DNA of 64,000 nt from Polyangiaceae bacterium (GTDB taxonomy: Bacteria > Myxococcota_A > Polyangia > Polyangiales > Polyangiaceae): positions 1 through 64,000 of the forward strand of contig JABFXY010000099.1 of NCBI GenBank assembly GCA_013361525.1, given 5' to 3'. The first letter of the stretch is position 1. Each line of letters begins with the position of its first letter. Below are positions 43,563 through 51,341 of this stretch, piece by piece. The position numbers and the translations under genes were made by a program. The notes under the pieces are model-generated. The model worked only from the letters and a program-made list of their open reading frames with translations, did no database searches and was not told the DNA's origin.

Positions 43563-44399
43563 ATGGCACCCCGCCTCGCCGAGATGCCCTCATCCGTCGA
43601 GTTGCTTCGGACCGAGGACGAGCTCGTCGAACGCATACGCGAGCACGACCCCGAGACGTGGGCCGAACGTCTAGGACGCTTTTCGGGCGGGCTGCTCGCG
43701 CCGCTCGCCGGAGCGGTGAGCCGAATCCGAAGCGCGCGCATGTTTCACCCCGACGGCGTCGTCTATCGGGCGAGCGTCGTCTCCATCGGTGCTACGCCGG
43801 AGCTCGCGCGCCTCGGCAGGCGTCTCGAAGGGACGGCGATCGTACGGCTGTCGAGCGCGTGGTGGCGGGGCGAGAAAGAATGGCCGGATGTGCTCGGAAT
43901 GGCCATTCGCTTCCTGCGTCCAGGGCAACATCCGAACGCCAAAGGGCTTACGGACAGCCAGGATCTGTTGCTCGCAACCATTCGGTTCCCGTGGACGATG
44001 CCGTTCGCGCCGTTCACGACCAGGGTCAGCTCATTTCTTTGGAACCATTTCCACGCCGTCTCTCCATTCGAGATCGACGGCATCGGGCGCGTGAAGGTGC
44101 GCGCGCGTTCGCCTCGAATCGCCAACGTCGACGGGCTCCCGCGGGCGGCGCATCTCGCGCGCGAGGTGCGCTTTCACGGCGCCGTCTACGAGCTCGAGAT
44201 CCGGCGAATGGACCGTCGGCCGCTCGCGCGATCGTGGGAGCCGCTCGCGCGAATCGTGCTGGAAGCCCCCATTGCGATCGACCAGGCGTCGTTGCGCTTT
44301 TCCGCGTTCCGATGCGGCCGGGGGATCCGACCCGTCGGATACGTCCACGCCTTGCGTCACGCGACCTACGCCGCGAGCCAGGACGCTCGTTCCGACTGA
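43563..44399 (+). CDS. Catalase-like (heme-fold) family protein, tentative
   Basis: I see similarity to the catalase-related heme-protein fold: FHPDGVVYRASVVS (like the GxHPxGV start), TAIVRLSSAWW and DVLGMAIRFLRPG (like the D-x-x-GMA-x-RF segment), then FAPFTTRVSSFLWNHF. The protein has 278 residues, much shorter than catalase. I do not see the proximal R-x-x-x-Y heme tyrosine motif with confidence, so heme binding and activity are open. Small catalase-fold proteins of this kind are often peroxygenase- or lipid-hydroperoxide-related, by family knowledge. ATG 43563 is used; the frame upstream overlaps the kinase gene and is not protein-like. No neighbour is functionally linked. Confidence 0.5.
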   Translation: MAPRLAEMPSSVELLRTEDELVERIREHDPETWAERLGRFSGGLLAPLAGAVSRIRSARMFHPDGVVYRASVVSIGATPELARLGRRLEGTAIVRLSSAWWRGEKEWPDVLGMAIRFLRPGQHPNAKGLTDSQDLLLATIRFPWTMPFAPFTTRVSSFLWNHFHAVSPFEIDGIGRVKVRARSPRIANVDGLPRAAHLAREVRFHGAVYELEIRRMDRRPLARSWEPLARIVLEAPIAIDQASLRFSAFRCGRGIRPVGYVHALRHATYAASQDARSD

Positions 44400-44454
44400 C
44401 GTCTGGCCGCAGGTTTCGTCATCGCAATCACGGCCACGATCCGAGGTGCCGCAA

Positions 44455-45900
44455 TCAAGGGCGGGCGGCCTCCGCCACGAATGCCTGGCTCGAAATAAGG
44501 GGCAGCATTACCGAGAACGTGGCCCCTTTGCCCAATCCGGCGCTGTGCGCCTCCAGGATCCCTCCGTGGAGTGCGACGAGGTATCGAACGATCGCGAGGC
44601 CGGTTTGAAGCCCGTTTCGGGCGCCGTCGGGGAGGGCTTGGTTGCTCAAGAGCGACGCGAGATGAGCAGGCTCGAGGCCACGTCCCGTGTCGGAGATCGA
44701 GACGCGCACGAATTCGTTTTCGCAGACCAATCGGACCTGAACCGCCCCCTTCTCCTCTGTGAACTTGATTGCGTTGTCGAGGAGCGCATAAACGAGCTGA
44801 AACAGTCGACCGGCGTCGCCTTCGGTCATGCACGCGCCCTGGGCGGGCTCGAGGCGGATCTGAATGTCTTTGGACAACGACGCCGCATGCGCCATTTCGA
44901 CGGCCTCGGCGACGATGACGGCGAGATCGGTGGGCCGCGAATCCAACGTGACCTTGCCCGCAGCCAACGAAGTCAGATCGAAGGCGTGGATCAGCATGAG
45001 CGCCTGCTTTTTTGCATTCCATGCGATGACGTCCAGCCCCTTCGCGACGGACGCGCTGTCGAGCGACGAATCCCATTTCAGGATCGCGCTCCAACCGAGG
45101 ATTGCCTGGAGCGAGGCTCGGAGCTGGTCCGACAGTTTGGCGAAGAATGCATCCTTTTCGTCCAAGACCTTGCGGAGCTCGACCTCCGCTCGCCTCCGCT
45201 GCTCCAGGGCGTCGCGAAGGGCGACCTCGAGCTGCTTTCGCTCCTGAACCTCACGCTCGAGGGCGCGGATTTGCGCGACGAGGCCTCTGCCGCCGCCACC
45301 GGAGTCATGACCGTCGCCCTGCACCAGGAGCCCCGAGTGGCGCGCACACACCGCGGCGACCTCGTCGGCGAGCCCGGGGCCATAGAATCCGTTCATGCAA
45401 TAGGCACAAAGCAGGGAAAAGTCGTGAGACCTTCCGAGCTGGTTCCACAGCTCTTCGAGAACCAATGCAGCCGCGCCGTTGCCTCGCCTCCACAGAATAT
45501 CGACCATCTCTCCGAAGACGCGCACGCGTCCGGTGCCTGGTCGTGCGAGCCGCTCCACCGTGCGGCCGACGCGCTCGCGGAAGAGATCCGGGTCAGGTCT
45601 GTCGCCGACCATGAGCTCCGACAACAACCCGTCCGCGTCGAGCAAATGCAGCCGCCCCGACCTGGTCTCGAGCTCGACGTTGCAACCTTTGAGTCTCAAC
45701 TGCTCCACGATGGCGAGCCGGTGAGCCGCCGTCGCGACGGCGAGAGCCGGGCTGGCTTCGCGCAGACCATCGAAGAGGAATTCGGCGACGAGCGCGCTGA
45801 GGGCGTCTTCGTCTGCATAGAAATGAACGACGTGATCGCAGGCGTGGGACTGAGCTCTTGGTGCGGCGGGGCTGTCGTCGACCAAGTCCGGGCGCGTCAT
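44455..45900 (-). CDS. MEDS-domain histidine kinase lacking the phospho-acceptor histidine
   Basis: Residues ~20-190 are a MEDS (MEthanogen/methylotroph DcmR sensory) domain: DHVVHFYADEDALSALVAEFLFDGLREASPALAVAT. A coiled coil follows (about 205-250, REVQERKQLEVALRDALEQ), then a HisKA-like segment KLSDQLRASLQAILGWSAIL, where the expected SHELRTPL reads SDQLRASL: the histidine (about residue 258) is aspartate and the proline is serine. The HATPase end is intact (LLDNAIKFTEEKG, ISDTGRGLE, GLAIVRYLVALHGG). It may bind ATP without autophosphorylating in the usual way, and could act as a pseudokinase that dimerises with other kinases. ATG 45900 is chosen as start. Confidence 0.88.
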   Translation of the reverse strand: MTRPDLVDDSPAAPRAQSHACDHVVHFYADEDALSALVAEFLFDGLREASPALAVATAAHRLAIVEQLRLKGCNVELETRSGRLHLLDADGLLSELMVGDRPDPDLFRERVGRTVERLARPGTGRVRVFGEMVDILWRRGNGAAALVLEELWNQLGRSHDFSLLCAYCMNGFYGPGLADEVAAVCARHSGLLVQGDGHDSGGGGRGLVAQIRALEREVQERKQLEVALRDALEQRRRAEVELRKVLDEKDAFFAKLSDQLRASLQAILGWSAILKWDSSLDSASVAKGLDVIAWNAKKQALMLIHAFDLTSLAAGKVTLDSRPTDLAVIVAEAVEMAHAASLSKDIQIRLEPAQGACMTEGDAGRLFQLVYALLDNAIKFTEEKGAVQVRLVCENEFVRVSISDTGRGLEPAHLASLLSNQALPDGARNGLQTGLAIVRYLVALHGGILEAHSAGLGKGATFSVMLPLISSQAFVAEAARP

Positions 45901-46170
45901 GGGCAGCGCGACCCAGCAAGACCCGAACCATTCTATTTGGGCTGCTGCTATGCGAAAGTCGGGGGTGGACGTGGGCGAGGCAGGACGCCTCAATCGGGCG
46001 GCTGCGACACAGACAACCCGAGATCATCGGCGCATTTCGCGTCGCTACACCGCCGCATACCGAGCGCTCCGCCTGTCGTCCGCCCAACCACGCCGCCCGC
46101 GCCGGCACGCGTGGTGCGTGGGGATCCGTGAGGCCTCCGGCATGGGGCCCTCGATCGGCGAGTTGCCGCG

Positions 46171-46674
46171 ATGAGTGTCGGGGTGGAGACAATCGAAGTA
46201 CCACGCATCGGCGCCGCGACCGGACAGCTGGCGTCGCAGAGCGCCCGCGTCCACTTGGACGATTACGTGAAGAGGTTCGAGCGCGTCGTGACGCTCGTTC
46301 TCATGGCGATGATGGCAATCGTCGTGGTCCTCGCCGTCATCGACCTCGCGTGGGTGCTCGCTCGAGACTTCCTCTCCCCACCTCTCGCGTTCCTCGACAT
46401 CCACGAGCTACTCGACATCTTCGGCGTGTTCCTCCTCGTGTTGATTGGTATCGAGCTACTCGAAACGGTCTATATCTATATTCGAGACCACGAGATTCGC
46501 ACCGAGGTCATCGTCCTCGTCGCGCTCATTGCGCTCGCCCGCAAAATCATCACCCTCGATGTGAAGACGCTGCCGAGCCTCTCGCTCGTCGGGATAGCAG
46601 CCGTGGTTCTGTCGCTTGCGCTCGCGTATGTCCTCATCCGCCGACGCAGCCGAGAGACCCCGTCGCACGTTTGA
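46171..46674 (+). CDS. PsiE family membrane protein
   Basis: The 167-residue protein has four hydrophobic helices (LVLMAMMAIVVVLAVIDLAWVL, LLDIFGVFLLVLIGIELLETV, VIVLVALIALARKIITL and LSLVGIAAVVLSLALAYVLI) with the characteristic LLETVYIYIRDHEIRTEVI stretch of the PsiE family (phosphate-starvation-inducible protein E). E. coli PsiE has no known mechanism. The N-terminus of ~40 residues is polar and cytoplasmic. The gene stands alone, about 270 bases from the divergent MEDS kinase start; those bases hold no other feature I can see. No Pho box was recognised upstream. Confidence 0.85.
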   Translation: MSVGVETIEVPRIGAATGQLASQSARVHLDDYVKRFERVVTLVLMAMMAIVVVLAVIDLAWVLARDFLSPPLAFLDIHELLDIFGVFLLVLIGIELLETVYIYIRDHEIRTEVIVLVALIALARKIITLDVKTLPSLSLVGIAAVVLSLALAYVLIRRRSRETPSHV

Positions 46675-46840
46675 TGGTGGGCCAGCGATTGTCCCCACCG
46701 CTGCAACAGTCCTTCCTGTGCCCGGCCGATTGTGGCTCGCGATCGCGGACGCATGCTTCCGAGACGTAGAGGAGGGTGCCGGGGCGACGACGATGAGCCG
46801 TTCGCTCGACGAGCCGACCTCCATAAAGAGGAGACGAACG

Positions 46841-47779
46841 ATGAGCGCTGCACCGCACACGGATACTCGGACGATTTTGGCGGGAGCGGCCGAGCCCGGT
46901 CACGGAGAGCTGCGGCCGGTGGAGGGCATCTATGCGCCGCCGGGGCTGCATTGGGTCGGCGACGGCTTCCGGGTCGCGGGGTATTTCTCGGCGATTCCGA
47001 ACGCCGTCCGAAAGCTCGATCCGTTCCTGCTCTTGGATTACCACCCGCCCTACGATTACGCGCCTTCGAATCGTCCTCGCGGCGTCGGCGTTCACCCGCA
47101 TCGCGGGTTCGAGACCGTCACGCTGGCATGGGAGGGCAGCGTCGAGCACCACGACAGCGCCGGGGGTGGCGGCGTCATTGGTCCAGGCGACGTTCAATGG
47201 ATGACGGCCGCATCGGGGATCCTTCACAAAGAGCATCACGAGACGACCTTTTCCCGTCGCGGCGGGACGTTTCAGATGGCGCAGCTCTGGGTCAACCTAC
47301 CGCGCGCACACAAGATGGATCCGCCTCGCTATCAGGCACTTCGAGCGGACGAGATGGGCGTGGTGACGCTGGATGGCGGCGCGGGCACGGCCCGCATCGT
47401 CGCCGGTGAGCTCGCGGGTATTCGCGGCCCGGCGAAGACCGTCTCGCCCATCAACGTCTTCGATCTCCGATTGAACGCAAAGGGCAAGACGGTGCTGGCG
47501 CTCCCGGGAAAGCAGAACACTGGGCTCTTGGTCATGAAAGGCGAGCTGAGCATCAATGGTCGCGAAGAGGCGCGCACGTTCGACTTCGTCGTCTTCGAGA
47601 ACGTCGGAGAACGAATCGAAATCGAGGCAATGTCGGATGCCCACGTGCTCGTCCTCAGCGGTGAGCCGCTCCGCGAGCCGATCGTGCAATATGGGCCGTT
47701 CGTCATGAGTACCGAGCGAGAAATCGCGCAGGCATTCGCAGATCTCGAGAGCGGCAAATTCGGCAAGCTCGACGACTGA
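46841..47779 (+). CDS. Pirin family protein
   Basis: This is a cupin-fold protein. The pirin metal site is in GVHPHRGFETVTLAWEGSVEHHDS and IGPGDVQWMTAASGILHKEHHE, giving two histidines, a further histidine and a glutamate. Length of 312 is typical. The C-terminal pirin domain follows (VFENVGERIEIEAMSDAHVLVLSGEPLREPIVQYGPFVM, a good match). Bacterial pirins have quercetin dioxygenase activity in some species and act as regulators in others, so the reaction here is unknown. ATG 46841 has an AAGAGGAGAC ribosome-binding site. Upstream frame from 46616 is not used. The PsiE gene ends 166 bases before. Confidence 0.93.
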   Translation: MSAAPHTDTRTILAGAAEPGHGELRPVEGIYAPPGLHWVGDGFRVAGYFSAIPNAVRKLDPFLLLDYHPPYDYAPSNRPRGVGVHPHRGFETVTLAWEGSVEHHDSAGGGGVIGPGDVQWMTAASGILHKEHHETTFSRRGGTFQMAQLWVNLPRAHKMDPPRYQALRADEMGVVTLDGGAGTARIVAGELAGIRGPAKTVSPINVFDLRLNAKGKTVLALPGKQNTGLLVMKGELSINGREEARTFDFVVFENVGERIEIEAMSDAHVLVLSGEPLREPIVQYGPFVMSTEREIAQAFADLESGKFGKLDD

Positions 47780-47812
47780 GCACACTCCACATCGCAAGAG
47801 GCCGCCCGCCGA

Positions 47813-48049
47813 TTACCAAATATCGAACGGGACATGCTTACCGGTGGTCGTGTCGTGCCTCGTGTCGAACCGTCGGGAAGAGGCGTGCAGCTCGCGCGCA
47901 GCCTCGCGCAACCGAGCGCCGGGACGCACCGCCCGGAGCAGATCGAACAAGCCCGTGGGCCTGCTCGCGAGCGCGTAGAGCGCCCGCGCCTCTTGCACGA
48001 GCCATCGCAAATGTTTGCCCGCCGCCGCCGGTCGCCCCCGAAAGAACAT
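47813..48049 (-). pseudogene. Possible N-terminal remnant of a SAM-dependent methyltransferase
   Basis: The 78-residue frame MFFRGRPAAAGKHLRWLVQEARALYALA ... SSRRFDTRHDTTTGKHVPFDIW ends just before the convergent pirin gene. The segment FDTRHDTTTGKHVPFD resembles the FD-x-x-x-GVDT-x-G-x-V-x-L lead-in that comes before the Rossmann fold in one group of class I methyltransferases. The Rossmann fold itself is absent, because the frame stops and the pirin gene lies directly after. I therefore read it as a truncated leftover. A short real gene of unknown function is the alternative. The resemblance is from memory of the family. Confidence 0.35.
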
Positions 48050-48176
48050 CGAATCGACAACGTAGCGTCCACCCGATGGACGAGCACGCAATTGCGAGCG
48101 TCGGACGCGTGGCCCATTGCGTCGGTCGTGTGGCGCCGATGGTCCTATGCGAGCGTCGCTATGGTCGCGCGCGTCG

Positions 48177-48527
48177 CTATCGTGGCGTGTGACGGGCGGT
48201 CGGCGTTCGAGCGCGGGCAGAGGCCTGCGCCTGAGGAGCAAACGCGCGCTTGAGGAGGGCATTGGTGACGCGCCTGAGCGCACCGAGCCGCTCGAGCACG
48301 CGCGCGACGTCGTCGCCGCGCGTGGACGTCATCGCGGAGAGCTCCGCTTCGAGCCGCTCGGCTTCGCGCGCGGCGACACGCGCACGACCGCGACGACTCT
48401 CCGGCAAGGTCGCGGCGAGCCCTTCGAGCGCTCCGATCAAGCGGCGAGCTTCACCGGCGAAGGCGCTCGGCGCGAGCACGAGGCGCGTCGTGGTCTTGAT
48501 GAAGTCGGGGCTCTTGTGTTCCGGCAT
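48177..48527 (-). CDS. Small hypothetical protein
   Basis: The 116-residue frame begins MPEHKSPDFIKTTTRLVLAPSAFAGEARRLIG and is mostly helical and charged, with an Arg/Ala-rich heptad-like middle (RVAAREAERLEAELSAMTS, DVARVLERLGALRRVTNALL) suggesting a coiled coil. The end is Ala/Arg/Thr-rich and low in complexity. No family recognised. It lies between the gluconokinase gene (156 bases upstream, same strand) and the methyltransferase remnant. Codon choice is GC-rich at third positions like true genes nearby, which favours it being real. Confidence 0.5.
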   Translation of the reverse strand: MPEHKSPDFIKTTTRLVLAPSAFAGEARRLIGALEGLAATLPESRRGRARVAAREAERLEAELSAMTSTRGDDVARVLERLGALRRVTNALLKRAFAPQAQASARARTPTARHTPR

Positions 48528-48620
48528 CGTGGCAAAACGACGCGCTCGGCGGTCGCGCGCGACACCATATCAAGCGTGCAGAAAACGCCAGTGATCGAGG
48601 CAATTTTTCCTCGGCAATGG

Positions 48621-48638
48621 CCTGACGATCGCGTCAGG
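48621..48638. terminator. Hairpin after gluconokinase gene
   Basis: CCTGACG and CGTCAGG form a seven-base stem with loop ATCG, 46 bases beyond the gluconokinase stop (which reads leftward). A second small stem CGAGG/CCTCG with a T-rich loop lies next to it (48596-48613). Together they can end the gluconokinase transcript before the small hypothetical gene. Confidence 0.5.
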
Positions 48639-48683
48639 TCCATGAGCGGCCGACAATGTGTGCAGCGGAATCGCGCGGGAAAT

Positions 48684-49172
48684 TCAGCGCCGACCGACGG
48701 CAAGCTCCACCGCGTGAACGACGTCGTCCACGGGCGGCTCCGCATCGACGACGATCGCGTCGTCGGGTTCTTCGAGCGCGGCGAGCTGGCTGTCGAGCAG
48801 AGAGGCGCTCATGAAATGGCCGCGCCGGCCTCGAAGCCGACCGTCGAGCGTCGCGCGTGCAGCTCGCAGATACACGAATACGACCCGCGTCGGATCGCGA
48901 CGAAGGACGCGACGATGAGCGGCACGCAATGCAGAGCACGCGAGCACGACCTCGCGGTCACCGGCTAGGTAGCCGTCGATCGCAATCGCGAGCCGCTCGA
49001 GCCACACCACGCGGTCCGTCTCGTCCAGAGGAACACCTGCCTGCATCTTCGCGATGTTCTCGACGGGATGGAAATCGTCGGCATCGACGAACGTGGCGCC
49101 TCGATGTCTCGCTACGAGCGCGCCCACCGTGGACTTGCCTGCTCCCGAGGGGCCCATGACGACGATCACCAT
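48684..49172 (-). CDS. gntK: Gluconokinase
   Basis: The enzyme phosphorylates gluconate to 6-phosphogluconate for the pentose phosphate or Entner-Doudoroff route. The 162-residue protein has the P-loop MGPSGAGKST (6 on), the substrate-binding DADDFHPVENIAKM, GVPLDETDRVVWLERLA, the LACSALRAAHRRVLR segment and HFMSASLLDSQLAALEEP. This is the GntK/IdnK type of thermoresistant kinase, at usual length. It starts eight bases after the small upstream frame (stop 49180), so the two may be cotranscribed. A gluconate permease or dehydratase is not in the window. Confidence 0.95.
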   Translation of the reverse strand: MVIVVMGPSGAGKSTVGALVARHRGATFVDADDFHPVENIAKMQAGVPLDETDRVVWLERLAIAIDGYLAGDREVVLACSALRAAHRRVLRRDPTRVVFVYLRAARATLDGRLRGRRGHFMSASLLDSQLAALEEPDDAIVVDAEPPVDDVVHAVELAVGRR

Positions 49173-49179
49173 GTTGCGT

Positions 49180-49398
49180 TCACGCAGCGGTCTTCGGCGC
49201 GGGCCAGCGCTGCATCACCACCGCGACACTGACACGCGCCTCGGCCTCCGACGCGCCGCGCGCGACCGCGATGCGCTCGAGCTCGAGCGTCGTGCTGCGG
49301 ACGGTGTGCCCTTCGAGGTAGAGCGAATGCATCCAACGTTGGAGGATGGTGGAGAGCGGCTCGGATCCCAGGTGTTTGGTCGGGCGGTGAGGCTTCAT
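49180..49398 (-). CDS. Small hypothetical protein upstream of gntK
   Basis: From ATG 49398 the frame gives 72 residues (MKPHRPTKHLGSEPLSTILQ ... LELERIAVARGASEAEARVSVAVVMQRW); an earlier start at 49461 would give 93. It looks like one compact helical domain, with no motif known to me. It ends seven bases before the gluconokinase start, which supports translation of both from one message. Confidence is limited by size. Confidence 0.45.
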   Translation of the reverse strand: MKPHRPTKHLGSEPLSTILQRWMHSLYLEGHTVRSTTLELERIAVARGASEAEARVSVAVVMQRWPAPKTAA

Positions 49399-49592
49399 GT
49401 CTCGAAGCGTGCTGGCATTTCTGACACGCCGCGAGGCCGCACAATGTCCTAGGTCGAACAATGTCCGATCGTGCCCGGAGCGCGCCGCGCGCAGCGAACG
49501 CCGTCGAATCGCGCCGAGCGACGCGCTGCACCATCTGGAAATCCATGCAACCCCTGTGCGCTGCCGTGCGTTCGTGGCAGGGTGACCGTCCC

Positions 49593-49616
49593 GGCGCGTC
49601 CAACGACGCGCCTTTT
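49593..49616 (+). terminator. Terminator-like hairpin in the pckA leader
   Basis: GGCGCGTC pairs exactly with GACGCGCC around loop CAAC and is followed by TTTT, the form of an intrinsic terminator on the plus strand. It ends 37 bases before the pckA ATG. No plus-strand gene lies just upstream, so it would act inside the pckA leader as an attenuator. A weaker stem CTGCC/GGCAG precedes it at 49561-49580. Confidence 0.5.
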
Positions 49617-49620
49617 GTAC

Positions 49621-49645
49621 CTAGGCCTTTGATCCTAGAAGGAGA
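49621..49645 (+). promoter_or_regulatory. CTAGG/CCTAG stem next to the pckA ribosome-binding site
   Basis: CTAGG (49621-49625) and CCTAG (49634-49638) are inverted arms with an eight-base loop. The AAGGAGA Shine-Dalgarno sequence begins right after, 13 bases before the ATG at 49654. The location may limit ribosome access or mark an operator. It lies just after the terminator-like hairpin. Confidence 0.4.
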
Positions 49646-49653
49646 CCCCTGTC

Positions 49654-51240
49654 ATGCCTGAGCCGTTCTCTCTGGCCAAACACGGAATCACCGTCAAAGA
49701 AGTCCTGCGCAACCCGGCCCCGGCCCGGCTCTACGAGCTCGGCCTTCAGCGAGAGAAAGGAACGGCGATTACGTCGACAGGGGCGCTCGTCGCGCTCTCC
49801 GGCGCGAAGACGGGTCGTAGCCCGAAGGACAAGCGCATCACCGAGCACCCCGACAGCGTCAACGACATCTGGTGGGGCCCGGTCAACATCAAGATGAGCG
49901 ATCACATCTTCCTGACGAACAGGGAGCGAGCGATCGACTACTTGAACACGCGCGAGTTCCTCTACTGCATCGACGGCTTCGCAGGCTGGGATCCGAAGCA
50001 CCGCATCAAGGTGCGCATCATCTGCGCCCGCGCGTACCACGCGCTCTTCATGTGGAACATGCTCATCCGGCCCACCGCCGAAGAGCTCGCGAATTTCGGT
50101 GAGCCCGACTACACGATCTACAACGCCGGGAAATTCCCCGCGAACCGCTACACGTCGGGCATGACCTCGACGACCAGCGTCGCGCTCAGCTTCGAGCACA
50201 AAGAGTTCGTCATCCTCGGCACCGAATACGCCGGCGAGATGAAGAAGGGTGTGTTCACCATCATGAACTACCTGATGCCGAAGAAGGGCGTCCTGTCGAT
50301 GCACTGCTCGGCGACCGAGGGACAGAACGGCGACGTGTCGGTCCTCTTCGGCCTCTCCGGCACCGGCAAGACGACGCTCTCCGCGGACCCGAAGCGCAAG
50401 CTCATCGGCGACGACGAGCATGCGTGGACCGACGATGGCGTCTTCAATGTCGAGGGCGGCTGCTACGCGAAGGCAATCAACCTCAGCGAAGAGGCAGAGC
50501 CGGACATCTTCCGCGCCATCCGCTTCGGCTCCGTCCTCGAGAACGTGATCTACGAGGGCGATACGCGCGTCGTCGACTACTCCAATGTCTCGATCACCGA
50601 CAACACCCGTTGCAGCTACCCGATCGAGTACATCCCCGGCGCGAAGATCCCCTGCACCGGAGGCCACCCGAACAACGTCATCTTCCTCACGGCGGATGCG
50701 TTCGGCGTCTTGCCGCCCGTCGCGAAGCTGACGAGCGAGCAGGCGATGTACCATTTCATCAGCGGGTACACGGCGAAGGTCGCCGGCACCGAGGTCGGCG
50801 TTACCGAGCCGCAGGCGACGTTCTCGGCGTGCTTCGGCCAGCCCTTCATGGTGTGGCACCCGACGAAGTACGCGCAGCTCCTCGCGGATCGACTCGCGAA
50901 ACACAACGCCCCGGTTTGGTTGGTCAACACCGGCTGGACGGGCGGGCCCTACGGCGTCGGCTCGCGCATGAAGCTCAAGTACACGCGCGCGATCATCGAC
51001 GCGATCCACTCGGGTGAGCTCGCCAAGGTGCCGACGCAGGAAGATCCGATCTTCGGCGTCGCAGTGCCGACCAGCTGTCCGAACGTCCCGAGCGAGATCC
51101 TCGTGCCGAAGAACACGTGGGCCGACAAGGCCGCGTACGACACGACTGCGAAGAAGCTCGCGGCGCTGTTCGCGGACAACTTCAAGAAGTACGCGGACCA
51201 GGCGAGCGAAGGCGTTCGCAAAGCCGGCCCGCGCCTCTAA
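49654..51240 (+). CDS. pckA: Phosphoenolpyruvate carboxykinase (ATP)
   Basis: This enzyme converts oxaloacetate and ATP to PEP, ADP and CO2 and feeds gluconeogenesis. Motifs of the ATP-type are present: SGAKTGRSPKDKR, the arginine/substrate loop FPANRYTSGMTSTTSVALSF, MHCSATEG, the kinase-1a P-loop FGLSGTGKTTLSAD (about 230), DDEHAWTDDGVFNVEGGCYAK, and FLTADAFGVLPPVAKL. The C-terminal part has FISGYTAKVAGTE and NTGWTGGPYGVGSRM. Length of 528 is normal. The ribosome-binding site AAGGAGA is strong, and the leader carries two hairpins. The second copy of the 41-nt hairpin element follows the stop by 15 bases. Confidence 0.97.
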   Translation: MPEPFSLAKHGITVKEVLRNPAPARLYELGLQREKGTAITSTGALVALSGAKTGRSPKDKRITEHPDSVNDIWWGPVNIKMSDHIFLTNRERAIDYLNTREFLYCIDGFAGWDPKHRIKVRIICARAYHALFMWNMLIRPTAEELANFGEPDYTIYNAGKFPANRYTSGMTSTTSVALSFEHKEFVILGTEYAGEMKKGVFTIMNYLMPKKGVLSMHCSATEGQNGDVSVLFGLSGTGKTTLSADPKRKLIGDDEHAWTDDGVFNVEGGCYAKAINLSEEAEPDIFRAIRFGSVLENVIYEGDTRVVDYSNVSITDNTRCSYPIEYIPGAKIPCTGGHPNNVIFLTADAFGVLPPVAKLTSEQAMYHFISGYTAKVAGTEVGVTEPQATFSACFGQPFMVWHPTKYAQLLADRLAKHNAPVWLVNTGWTGGPYGVGSRMKLKYTRAIIDAIHSGELAKVPTQEDPIFGVAVPTSCPNVPSEILVPKNTWADKAAYDTTAKKLAALFADNFKKYADQASEGVRKAGPRL

Positions 51241-51255
51241 TCAGGCGACGCTGTT

Positions 51256-51296
51256 CCCCCCTCACGAAGTGAGGGGGGCTAGGGGGGAGAAATAGC
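51256..51296. repeat. 41-nt hairpin element, copy 2
   Basis: The perfect ten-base stem CCCCCCTCAC/GTGAGGGGGG, loop GAA, is followed by a G run and the tail GAGAAATAGC. It matches 19597-19637 except in the loop and two to three spacer bases. Here it lies after pckA and before the convergent kinase gene stop, a terminator-like place. Confidence 0.75.
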
Positions 51297-51341
51297 AGCC
51301 CAGCGCGCCGATCGGCCTCGCTGCTGCTCCCCCAACAAGGA

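Noticed and set aside
45901..46170. A short gene between MEDS kinase and PsiE
   Set aside because: Open frames there are Arg/Pro/Ala-rich shadows without ribosome-binding sites; nothing else was seen in these 270 bases.
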